Positions 45,312 through 53,059 of a stretch of 64,000 nucleotides of DNA are shown here, piece after piece; position 1 is the stretch's first letter, and each line of letters starts with the position of its first letter. The stretch comes from Polaribacter sp. HaHaR_3_91 (GTDB lineage: Bacteria; Bacteroidota; Bacteroidia; Flavobacteriales; Flavobacteriaceae). The notes beneath the pieces are model-generated. The model saw nothing but the letters and a program-made list of their open reading frames with translations. It ran no database searches and had not been told where the DNA came from. The DNA lies in assembly GCF_019278525.1 (NCBI RefSeq), contig NZ_CP058986.1, forward strand, positions 3,983,001-4,047,000. The letters run 5' to 3'. The position numbers were made by a program, and so were the translations under genes.

Positions 45312-46114
45312 TTTGTGCTATTTGTATCTTTCATATACTTTTTATCATTTGCCAAATCGTTGTAAATCATATCAAATGTCTTATCTTTTAATTGATCTCT
45401 ATCTTTTAAAGACAACCCTTTTGTAGAAATAAATTTATGCTGGCGTACTCTAAAAACTCCCATACCTCCTTTAAAAATATCCCAAGAAAACAAACGTTTA
45501 CAATCGTAATAAACTTGTGGTACAATTGGTATCTCAAACTCTATTGCTAAACTAAAAGCTCCTTTTTTAAATGGTGCCAAAATTACATCTTCTTCCGGCA
45601 CTAATCCTTCTGGAAAAATAGCCATACTTACGCCGTTTTGCAATCTTTTTTTAGCCATGCTAAAAACTCTTCTTCTACTTTCGGGATTATTTCTATCTAC
45701 CATAATTACCACTCGTTTATAGAAAAAACCAAAAACAGGAATTTTAACCAACTCTTGTTTACCAACAAATACAATAGGATTTTTACTGATGGCAATCAAA
45801 ACAAAAGGATCCATTAAAGAAGTATGGTTTGGGCAAAACATATAACTTTTATTCGGTTCTAATTCTTCATCAAATTGTACATTTAAACGAAAACCCATTC
45901 CGTAAATTAGAATTTTAGATAAAACTCTAGCAATTCTCCAAAAAATATGATAATGCGCTTCTTTAAAAGTGAATAACAATAAAAGTGGAGACATCACTAA
46001 AATAGTTATGATCATTAAAAGGTAAAACCACAAACGCCAAATTAAAAGAAAAGGAACCTTAAGGTACTTCATAGAATCAATAAAAGTTGCTAGATGATTT
46101 AAAATAGTAATCAC
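45308..46114 (-). CDS. 1-acyl-glycerol-3-phosphate acyltransferase-like (PlsC)
   Basis: A 268-residue membrane acyltransferase with an N-terminal helix pair (residues about 18-50), the catalytic HX4D box NHTSLMD near residue 96, a second block RNNPESRRRVF, and FPEG in the third. The product is phosphatidate or a related lipid. A second in-frame ATG at 46072 (MKYLKVPF) is an alternative start. The TATTTTTG box at 46157-46164 lies inside the inverted repeat upstream. Confidence 0.8.
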   Translation of the reverse strand: MITILNHLATFIDSMKYLKVPFLLIWRLWFYLLMIITILVMSPLLLLFTFKEAHYHIFWRIARVLSKILIYGMGFRLNVQFDEELEPNKSYMFCPNHTSLMDPFVLIAISKNPIVFVGKQELVKIPVFGFFYKRVVIMVDRNNPESRRRVFSMAKKRLQNGVSMAIFPEGLVPEEDVILAPFKKGAFSLAIEFEIPIVPQVYYDCKRLFSWDIFKGGMGVFRVRQHKFISTKGLSLKDRDQLKDKTFDMIYNDLANDKKYMKDTNSTK

Positions 46115-46148
46115 TTAAAAAGAATAAAGTTACTCTCCTAAAATTCTA

Positions 46149-46186
46149 CTATCAAACAAAAATACTAATATTCTTTTGTTTGATAG
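46149..46186. promoter_or_regulatory. 13-bp inverted repeat between plsC-like gene and trpS
   Basis: CTATCAAACAAAA (46149-46161) pairs perfectly with TTTTGTTTGATAG (46174-46186) across a 12-base spacer. The left arm overlaps the minus-strand -7 box (46157-46164, TATTTTTG) and the right arm ends 20 bases before the plus-strand box of trpS (46206-46213, TATTTTTG). A shared operator is likely. Confidence 0.45.
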
Positions 46187-46205
46187 GTTTTCTTAAACAA
46201 AACCT

Positions 46206-46213
46206 TATTTTTG
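46206..46213 (+). promoter_or_regulatory. TAnnTTTG -7 box of trpS
   Basis: TATTTTTG, with a leader of about 49 bases to the ATG at 46269. The leader holds a small hairpin, GAGAG facing CTCTC, within 46222-46243. Confidence 0.5.
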
Positions 46214-46268
46214 TAATTGCAGAGAGTAATGAGAAGCTCTCCATCAAAAAAAAGATAAAAACAATATA

Positions 46269-47237
46269 ATGTCTAGAATTTTAACAGGTGTACAAAGTAC
46301 AGGAACTCCACATTTAGGAAATTTATTAGGGGCTATTTTACCAGCAATAAAAATGGCAAATAGTCCAGGAAATGAATCTTTTATATTTATTGCAGATATG
46401 CATTCTTTAACCCAAATTAAAGATGGAAAAGAATTAAGAGAAAACACGTACAGTGTTGCTGCTACTTGGCTTGCTTGTGGATTAGACATTAATAAAACCA
46501 TATTTTACAGACAAAGCGACATACCACAAACTACAGAATTGACTTGGTATTTAAGCTGTTTTTTTCCATATCAAAGACTAACTTTAGCACACGGATTTAA
46601 AGATAAAGCTGATAGATTAGGTGATGTAAATGCAGGTTTATTTACCTACCCAATGTTAATGGCTGCAGATATTTTATTGTATGATGCAGAAGTTGTACCT
46701 GTTGGTAAAGATCAGTTACAACATTTAGAAATGACCCGTGATGTAGCCAATAGATTTAACAATATTGTCGGCGAAACATTGGTTCCGCCTCAAGCAGAAA
46801 TTCAAAAAAACACAAAATTAGTTCCTGGAATTGATGGTGAAAAAATGAGTAAATCTAGAAATAACATTATCAATATTTTCTTACCAGACAAGAAGTTAAG
46901 AAAACAAATAATGTCTATTAAAACAGATAGTTTAGGTTTAGAAGATCCTAAAAACCCAGATACAGATAATGTTTTTGGACTCTATAAGTTATTAGCTTCT
47001 GATGAGCAGATTGCAACAATGAGAGCAAATTACGAAGGTGGTAATTATGGCTACGGACACGCAAAACAAGCTTTATATGAATTGATTCTTGAGCAATTTT
47101 CACCAATAAGAGACCGTTACAATCATTATATGGAAAATAAGCATGAACTTGATGAGGCTTTAAAAATTGGAGCAGAAAAAGCAACTGTAGTTGCAAACGG
47201 AGTTCTAAAAAGAGTAAGGTCAAAAATTGGTTACTAA
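46269..47237 (+). CDS. trpS: Tryptophanyl-tRNA synthetase
   Basis: A 322-residue class I aminoacyl-tRNA synthetase. The HIGH-like motif is TPHLGN (residues 13-18), the signature KMSKS lies near 196-200, and GKDQLQHLEMTRDVA is the Trp-specific helix. The length is normal for TrpS. A strong terminator follows. It is transcribed alone, divergent from the plsC-like gene. Confidence 0.95.
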   Translation: MSRILTGVQSTGTPHLGNLLGAILPAIKMANSPGNESFIFIADMHSLTQIKDGKELRENTYSVAATWLACGLDINKTIFYRQSDIPQTTELTWYLSCFFPYQRLTLAHGFKDKADRLGDVNAGLFTYPMLMAADILLYDAEVVPVGKDQLQHLEMTRDVANRFNNIVGETLVPPQAEIQKNTKLVPGIDGEKMSKSRNNIINIFLPDKKLRKQIMSIKTDSLGLEDPKNPDTDNVFGLYKLLASDEQIATMRANYEGGNYGYGHAKQALYELILEQFSPIRDRYNHYMENKHELDEALKIGAEKATVVANGVLKRVRSKIGY

Positions 47238-47255
47238 ACCTATTTTACCAATATA

Positions 47256-47280
47256 AAAACCACGCTAAATGCGTGGTTTT
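47256..47280. terminator. trpS terminator
   Basis: Arms AAAACCACGC (47256-47265) and GCGTGGTTTT (47271-47280) form a perfect 10-bp stem with a 5-base loop, followed by ATTTTTT. It serves trpS and, in reverse, the convergent DUF1761 gene whose stop is at 47302. Confidence 0.9.
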
Positions 47281-47301
47281 ATTTTTTAGATATGGTTTAC
47301 T

Positions 47302-47796
47302 CTATGCCCATTCACATATAATACCTCCCATAAATGCCAAAGTTACTATCCAATAACCAGCATTAATAGCAACGTATTTTACTGATTTCCTTTCAAACAT
47401 TGCTATAATTGATAAAATAGGTAATACAAAAAACAGTCCCGTTAAAATACCGTGTAATAAACCGTGTTTAAAGGTTCTATAATTATTTCCATACTTAGTC
47501 ATAAAGTCCTCAAAATAAGCCAACGCTTCACCTTCTAATTCTGTTGAACCAGATACTAACATTGTAGAGAAAACACCACCTTGATGAATTACAAGAGATT
47601 GTAAAATGAAAGCTATAAAAAAACTAAATATATAACAGAGTATAAACGTTAATACCATATTCTTGTTAGCTAAAGATTCTTTGGTAAATCCCATTTCTTT
47701 CATCCAAGTATTTCCAAGTAAGGGACCATACCAGATAAAACCGATAACTAAAGGAATTAAAGCAGCTATAAAAAAGATGTAAATATTCGTTTGCAT
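47302..47796 (-). CDS. DUF1761 membrane protein
   Basis: A 164-residue protein starting at the ATG at 47796 (MQTNIYIFFIAALIPL); the upstream TTG at 47823 lies in the promoter box and is rejected. It has four membrane helices and the DUF1761 pattern FIWYGPLLGNTWMKEMGFTKESL near residues 18-38. Function unknown. The TATATTTG box at 47821-47828 lies about 25 bases upstream. Confidence 0.75.
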   Translation of the reverse strand: MQTNIYIFFIAALIPLVIGFIWYGPLLGNTWMKEMGFTKESLANKNMVLTFILCYIFSFFIAFILQSLVIHQGGVFSTMLVSGSTELEGEALAYFEDFMTKYGNNYRTFKHGLLHGILTGLFFVLPILSIIAMFERKSVKYVAINAGYWIVTLAFMGGIICEWA

Positions 47797-47820
47797 GATT
47801 AAAAGTTTTTGGTTGAATAC

Positions 47821-47828
47821 CAAATATA
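47821..47828 (-). promoter_or_regulatory. TAnnTTTG -7 box of the DUF1761 gene
   Basis: The minus-strand box reads TATATTTG, giving a leader of about 17 bases to the ATG at 47796. Confidence 0.5.
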
Positions 47829-47862
47829 GCTAATCTGAAATTAGAAATTTATTCCATAAAAA

Positions 47863-47888
47863 AAGCCGAAAACAAATGCTTTCGGCTT
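47863..47888 (-). terminator. Terminator after the DUF4837 gene
   Basis: Arms AAGCCGAAA (47863-47871) and TTTCGGCTT (47880-47888) form a 9-bp stem; on the minus strand the stem is followed by TTTTT. It ends the DUF4837 transcript. Confidence 0.85.
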
Positions 47889-47911
47889 CAATAAGACTTT
47901 ATAAAGTCCTT

Positions 47912-48898
47912 TTATTTGATCTTCATAGATTTTGCAGTTGCTTCTAACTCAAACAAAAATGCTCTTTTGTTAACAGAAGGTGCATACGTGAAACCTTCAA
48001 AAATAATTAATCGGTTGTTCTTTTTATCCACCACCGTATAGTTTAAAAATGGACCTGCCATAAAATCATTTTTAACTTCCCACTTACCACGAGTTTCATA
48101 GGCTTTTTTACCATCTATAACAGCATCAAAAGTAAAAGGAGTATATGCTTTTTCTGTAATCATATGCATGGTTTCTGGGTCTGAACCTGGTATATATTTC
48201 TTACCAATTCTATTTCTAACAGCTACAATACTATCAGATACTTGTGTTTCATCTTCTAAAGGAACAGAATACACTAAAATATTATTACTTCCTGTTTTTG
48301 CAATTCCGCTTGATAAATGCTGACGCAACCATAAAAAATCTCCCGTATCATCTACGGTGTTAAATTTATTATTGATGGTTAATGAAATCCCTAAATTTTG
48401 AAGTGTTTTAAATTGAGAATCATCCAATTTGTTTTTTGCAAACAAATTTTGAAGCATTTTAACATCCGAAGCTATAAAGGTTTTAATAATTTCTTCATGA
48501 TGTTTTTTAAACAAGTTTACAACACCTTCTTTGTCTTTAGCATACACATAAACAATAGTTTGTGGATCTGCATAAACATTAGTTCTAACAAAATATTTTT
48601 CTTCATCGGCAACACCAATAACCAGAATATTTCTACCAGCTTGCATCATCTTTCCAAAACCATTTGGAGCCACTTGAGAAACAGATAAAAGAGGCTCTGG
48701 TTGGGGCAAACCAACCATCAATTCTCCAAAAGAATTTCTTATTTCTTTACCAATATCACCAGCCCAATCACTAGCTTTAGTAACTACCATTACTTTGTTT
48801 ACTTTACCAACAGATGATCGTAAAGTAATTTTATCGTTACCTCCACCACATGAGGTAAATAAAACTGTAAATGCAAGTAACGTAAATATTTTTTTCAT
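47912..48898 (-). CDS. DUF4837 lipoprotein
   Basis: A 328-residue predicted lipoprotein (lipobox VLFTSCGG, Cys17). The sequence is that of the DUF4837 family of Bacteroidota: VVTKASDWAGDIGKEIRNSFGELMVGLPQPEPLL near the N terminus and RGKWEVKNDFMAGPFLNYTV and RLIIFEGFTYAP near the C terminus. Function unknown. It lies downstream of the lytic transglycosylase gene, 185 bases apart, and has its own terminator. Confidence 0.85.
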   Translation of the reverse strand: MKKIFTLLAFTVLFTSCGGGNDKITLRSSVGKVNKVMVVTKASDWAGDIGKEIRNSFGELMVGLPQPEPLLSVSQVAPNGFGKMMQAGRNILVIGVADEEKYFVRTNVYADPQTIVYVYAKDKEGVVNLFKKHHEEIIKTFIASDVKMLQNLFAKNKLDDSQFKTLQNLGISLTINNKFNTVDDTGDFLWLRQHLSSGIAKTGSNNILVYSVPLEDETQVSDSIVAVRNRIGKKYIPGSDPETMHMITEKAYTPFTFDAVIDGKKAYETRGKWEVKNDFMAGPFLNYTVVDKKNNRLIIFEGFTYAPSVNKRAFLFELEATAKSMKIK

Positions 48899-48974
48899 GA
48901 GTTTAGTTATTTTTATGTTATAAAGTTGGTTCTTACTTCTAAAAGTTTAACACTCCAAATACTGTTCCACTTTT

Positions 48975-49018
48975 AAAGTATTTCTAAGAAAAACAAAAAT
49001 GTTTATCAGAAATACTTT
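48975..49018. repeat. 11-bp inverted repeat between MltD-like and DUF4837 genes
   Basis: AAAGTATTTCT (48975-48985) pairs with AGAAATACTTT (49008-49018) across 22 bases. It has no T tract on the minus strand, so it is a poor terminator; it could be an operator for the DUF4837 gene or an mRNA processing hairpin. Confidence 0.4.
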
Positions 49019-49083
49019 ACAGCTGGTTAACAATGTATTTTTCCTGTTCGGTTTTACTACTTTATTATTTCTCTAAACAGAGA

Positions 49084-50373
49084 CTATTTCCCTATTTTTT
49101 TAGGATAAACAGACAATCTTTGCCCTATTTTTAATCGGCTTGTTTTTAAACTATTCCAACGTTTTAAGTCACTTACCCGAACTCCAAATTTATTTGCTAT
49201 TTTACCTAAAAAATCTCCATTAACTACTCTGTAACGTATACGTTGGTCCATTTCGAAATACTTAGGTAAAGGTTTTTCTCTCTGCGCATCATCTGTATCT
49301 GCCAAAGCATAAATTTCTTTTTCCTTATCTAAAAACTCAATAATCTTGTTACTTGGTAATATTAAAGCATAATTTTTATCTTCTACAAACGGAATAATAT
49401 CCAATTTATAAGACGGGTTTAACTCAGACAACACCTCTTCATCAATAGCTATCTTCTCTGAAATTTGATCGAAACTAATGGTTCTTTTAACATGAATTGT
49501 ATCTGTCTGAAAATTAAAAAATTGTGGAAGTTCAGAATAAATATTATGTTCATTTGCATATTCAAAAATATACATCGTTGCATAAAAAGCAGGTACATAA
49601 CTTGCGGTTTCTCTTGGCAAATAAGGTCTTATATTCCAATAATTTGTATATCCTCCAGAACGCTTAATAGCTTTTCTTACATTTCCAGGCCCAGAATTGT
49701 AAGCTGCTAAAGCTAAATCCCAATCACCAAAAACAGTAAATAACTGACTTAAATATTTACAAGCAGCAATTGTTGCTTTTACGGGATCTTGGCGCTCATC
49801 TACATAAGAACTCACTTTTAAATCGAACTCCACTCCTGTGCCATACATAAATTGCCACAAACCTGTTGCTCCAGCTCCAGATTTAATTTTTGGTCTTAAA
49901 GCAGACTCTACAATAGCCAAATATTTCATTTCTAAAGGAATATCATATTGATCTAAATATTGCTCGAACATTGGAAAATAGTATTTTGCTTTTGCCATTA
50001 AAGCAGGATAGTATCTTTTACGATGCAATAAATAACTATTAATTACTTGTTCTAAAGAAGGATTAAATGCTAAATTAAAAGGCGTTTTATTATTTAAAGC
50101 AGTAAGACGTAATTTTAATAAATCTGTTGTTAAAACAGTGCTTGTGTTTCCTATAATATCTATATCATTTATTACATAACTTAACGAATCTACTAAAGCC
50201 GAATTAAATTTATCATCAACTAATAAGCTATCAATTGCATCTAAATCTGCATCAGAAAAAAAACTTTTTCTAACAGGCTCTTTTAAGGTGTCTTTGGTTA
50301 TAAATAAAGTATCTTTTTTTATTTGTGAAAAAATAGTACTAGTAAATAGGAGGAATATAATTAGTTTATTCAT
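49084..50373 (-). CDS. Membrane-bound lytic transglycosylase with LysM (MltD-like)
   Basis: A 429-residue exported cell-wall enzyme (signal ending STIFSQ). The SLT domain (about residues 135-260) shows the catalytic Glu region AIVESALRPKIKSGAGATGLWQFM and the AYNSGPGNVRKAI motif. A LysM domain (YRVVNGDFLGKIANKFGVRVSDLKRWNSL, about 380-425) binds peptidoglycan. It cleaves glycan strands with 1,6-anhydro product. It begins 8 bases after the exonuclease III gene ends. Confidence 0.9.
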   Translation of the reverse strand: MNKLIIFLLFTSTIFSQIKKDTLFITKDTLKEPVRKSFFSDADLDAIDSLLVDDKFNSALVDSLSYVINDIDIIGNTSTVLTTDLLKLRLTALNNKTPFNLAFNPSLEQVINSYLLHRKRYYPALMAKAKYYFPMFEQYLDQYDIPLEMKYLAIVESALRPKIKSGAGATGLWQFMYGTGVEFDLKVSSYVDERQDPVKATIAACKYLSQLFTVFGDWDLALAAYNSGPGNVRKAIKRSGGYTNYWNIRPYLPRETASYVPAFYATMYIFEYANEHNIYSELPQFFNFQTDTIHVKRTISFDQISEKIAIDEEVLSELNPSYKLDIIPFVEDKNYALILPSNKIIEFLDKEKEIYALADTDDAQREKPLPKYFEMDQRIRYRVVNGDFLGKIANKFGVRVSDLKRWNSLKTSRLKIGQRLSVYPKKIGK

Positions 50374-50381
50374 GTTTTGTT

Positions 50382-51143
50382 TTAAATGTCAAGTTCTACT
50401 GCAATTGGGCAATGGTCTGAATGTTTTGCTTCTGGTAAAATATAGGCTCTAGAAATTTTTTCTTTTAAAGGTTCTGAAACCATCGCATAATCTAAACGCC
50501 AACCTTTATTATTTGCCCTAGAATTTGCTCTGTAACTCCACCAAGAATATTCTTGTTTTTCTTGATTTAAAAAACGAAAACTATCTATAAACCCGTTCTT
50601 AATAAATTCGCCAATCCAAGTTCTTTCTACGGGTAAAAAGCCAGAAACATTTTTCATTTTTGGGTTGTGAATATCAATTTCTTCATGACAAATATTATAA
50701 TCTCCACAGATTACTAAATTCGGAATTTCTAGTTTTAAATTATTGATGTATTCTTGAAATTCATCCATGTATTTAAACTTAAAGTCTAACCTTTCAGAAT
50801 TAGTACCAGAAGGTAAATACAAGCTCATTACAGAAACACCATCGAAGTCTACACGTAAATTTCTACCTTCAAAATCCATAGATTCAATTCCGGTTCCATA
50901 CTCAATATGATTTGGTTTTTCTTTACAAAAAATAGCTACAGAAGAGTATCCTTTTTTCTGTGCAGAAAACCAGTAATGATATGGGTAACCTGCATTTTCA
51001 AAATCGGTAAGATCTAATTGTTCTTTATGTGCCTTGGTTTCTTGTATGCAAATTACATCTGGATTTGCGGCTTCTAACCAATCTAAAAATCCTTTTTTTA
51101 ATGCGGCTCTAATGCCGTTTACGTTGTATGATATTATCTTCAT
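50382..51143 (-). CDS. xth: Exodeoxyribonuclease III
   Basis: A 253-residue AP endonuclease / 3'-exonuclease for base-excision repair. Active-site motifs are NVNGIRAA, CIQETKAHKEQ, ICGDYNICHEEIDIHNP and a C-terminal SDHCPI (Asp-His pair). It begins 47 bases after the small membrane protein gene ends and precedes the MltD-like gene. Confidence 0.95.
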   Translation of the reverse strand: MKIISYNVNGIRAALKKGFLDWLEAANPDVICIQETKAHKEQLDLTDFENAGYPYHYWFSAQKKGYSSVAIFCKEKPNHIEYGTGIESMDFEGRNLRVDFDGVSVMSLYLPSGTNSERLDFKFKYMDEFQEYINNLKLEIPNLVICGDYNICHEEIDIHNPKMKNVSGFLPVERTWIGEFIKNGFIDSFRFLNQEKQEYSWWSYRANSRANNKGWRLDYAMVSEPLKEKISRAYILPEAKHSDHCPIAVELDI

Positions 51144-51190
51144 GTATGCTTTTTAATTTCCTGATAAAGGAAAACACTCTTATTTTTAAT

Positions 51191-51421
51191 TTATTGCTCT
51201 AGCACTATTGGATCCTTTAAAAATACCCAAGTAATCTGCTTTTTCTTTCCTGCTTCAGTTAGAATTAATCTTTTTCTTGGCGATATTATAAATGCTAAAA
51301 CGGCACAAATACTCCCTTTTAAAAGGAAGTTATCCATTGTATACAATTGATCAAAAATGAACATAAATACAACAATAAGAATTGGATAAATAATCCAATA
51401 TGTTTTCTTAAATAAATTCAT
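51191..51421 (-). CDS. Small membrane protein, hypothetical
   Basis: A 76-residue protein with two hydrophobic helices (residues about 8-24 and 33-47) and a basic tail after SPRKRL. I do not recognise a family. It starts 1 base after the CoA-transferase B gene ends, so it is in that operon. Confidence 0.5.
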   Translation of the reverse strand: MNLFKKTYWIIYPILIVVFMFIFDQLYTMDNFLLKGSICAVLAFIISPRKRLILTEAGKKKQITWVFLKDPIVLEQ

Positions 51422-51422
51422 T

Positions 51423-52076
51423 TTAAAACTTCATTTCTGGTATTTCCCCATTAACTACCAATGTTCCTTCTGTTGCTTCCTGAATATCTTCTACAGAAAC
51501 ACCAGGAGCTCTTTCTAACAAGTGAAACACGTTATCTCTTACTTCTAGAAATGCTAAGTTTGTTACTATTTTTGTTACACAACCAACTCCCGTTAAAGGC
51601 AAAGAACATTTCTTTAAAATTTTAGACTCACCACGTTTATTGGTGTGCATCATGGCAACAATAATATTTTCTGCAGAAGCAACTAAATCCATTGCGCCTC
51701 CCATTCCTTTTACCATTTTTCCTGGAATTTTCCAGTTGGCAATATCACCATTTTCTGCAACTTCCATTGCTCCTAGAATAGTTAAATCTACATGCTTACC
51801 ACGAATCATTGCAAAACTCATAGAAGAATCGAAAAAACTTGCTCCAGGCATCGTTGTTATCGTTTGTTTCCCTGCATTTATAATATCTGCATCTTCTTCA
51901 CCTTCAAAAGGAAAAGGTCCCATTCCTAGAACACCATTTTCACTTTGAAACTCAACCTCAATACCTTCACGGACGTAATTTGCAACCAAGGTTGGAATAC
52001 CAATACCCAAGTTCACATAAAATCCGTTTTGAACTTCTTGTGCGATTCGCTTTGCAATTCCTATTTTGTCTAACAT
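51423..52076 (-). CDS. scoB: 3-oxoacid CoA-transferase subunit B
   Basis: A 217-residue subunit of succinyl-CoA:3-ketoacid CoA-transferase. The catalytic Glu is in the SENGVLG motif (about residues 45-51), preceded by VNLGIGIPTLVANYV. Together with subunit A it transfers CoA between succinyl-CoA and acetoacetate. Gene A lies upstream with 146 bases between, occupied by a palindromic repeat. Confidence 0.9.
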   Translation of the reverse strand: MLDKIGIAKRIAQEVQNGFYVNLGIGIPTLVANYVREGIEVEFQSENGVLGMGPFPFEGEEDADIINAGKQTITTMPGASFFDSSMSFAMIRGKHVDLTILGAMEVAENGDIANWKIPGKMVKGMGGAMDLVASAENIIVAMMHTNKRGESKILKKCSLPLTGVGCVTKIVTNLAFLEVRDNVFHLLERAPGVSVEDIQEATEGTLVVNGEIPEMKF

Positions 52077-52135
52077 ATTATTAATTTGATGATTAATAGA
52101 TTTAATAATTAGAAAAAGTATTAATTTAACCTCAT

Positions 52136-52212
52136 GTCATTCCTGTAAAAACAGAAAACTATCATTAATTTTAAATTAATACAGTATCGATTCTTGTCTA
52201 CACAAGAATAAC
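52136..52212. repeat. Degenerate palindromic element between scoA and scoB
   Basis: The left end GTCATTCCTGTAAAAACAG and the right end CTTGTCTACACAAGAATAAC are mutually inverted with some mismatches, around ATTAATTTTAAATTAAT. This resembles TCATTCCTG-type intergenic elements of flavobacteria (from memory). It lies in the scoA-scoB gap. Confidence 0.5.
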
Positions 52213-52222
52213 AAACGAATAA

Positions 52223-52924
52223 TTATTCGCGATTACGCAACGTTCTTTGTTCAATTCTTTTCTCGTAATCTTTACCTTGAAAAATACGTTGTACAAATAT
52301 TCCGGGAATATGAATATTGTTTGGGTCCAATTCACCAACTTCTACCATTTCTTCTACTTCAGCCACAGTAATTGTTGCGGCACCGCACATATTAGGATTA
52401 AAATTTCTAGAAGTTCCTTTAAAGATTAAATTACCTGCTGCATCTCCTTTCCAAGCTTTTACAAAGGCAAAATCCGCTTTAAAAGCAGGCTCCAAAACAT
52501 ACATTTTACCATCAAACTCTCTGGTTTCTTTTCCTTCTGCAACTTCTGTTCCGTAACCTGCAGGCGTATAAAATGCAGGAAAACCAGCTTGTGCAGCTCT
52601 ACATTTTTCAGCTAATGTTCCTTGTGGAGTTAATTCTACTTCTAACTCTCCAGATAACATTTGGCGTTCAAACTCATCATTTTCTCCTACATAAGAAGAA
52701 ATCATTTTTTTTATTTGCTTATTTTGAAGTAATAAGCCTAAACCAAAATCATCTACACCTGCATTATTAGAAATACAAGTAACATTTCTAACATTTAGTT
52801 TTACAAGTTCTGAAATTGCATTTTCTGGGATTCCACATAAACCAAAACCACCCAACATAAAAGTCATTCCATTTTTAACGCCTTTTAAAGCATCTTCTAC
52901 GTTTTTTACCTTTTTATTGATCAT
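52223..52924 (-). CDS. scoA: 3-oxoacid CoA-transferase subunit A
   Basis: A 233-residue alpha subunit with [23 protein letters not shown] (the glycine-rich CoA site, about residues 15-36) and the [31 protein letters not shown] stretch typical of the family. It is the first of scoA-scoB and the two proteins form the active heteromer. Confidence 0.9.
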   Translation of the reverse strand: MINKKVKNVEDALKGVKNGMTFMLGGFGLCGIPENAISELVKLNVRNVTCISNNAGVDDFGLGLLLQNKQIKKMISSYVGENDEFERQMLSGELEVELTPQGTLAEKCRAAQAGFPAFYTPAGYGTEVAEGKETREFDGKMYVLEPAFKADFAFVKAWKGDAAGNLIFKGTSRNFNPNMCGAATITVAEVEEMVEVGELDPNNIHIPGIFVQRIFQGKDYEKRIEQRTLRNRE

Positions 52925-53059
52925 AATGTTCCTGTTTTAGAGCTTCCCGACTATGCGCGAAGTGACATTCTTGTAATTTACTGAAAAATAAATTTAGCAC
53001 AAAATAAAGAATTTATTGAAATAAAGAATCCCCTAAAAACTTAGGAGACTCTTTCTATA

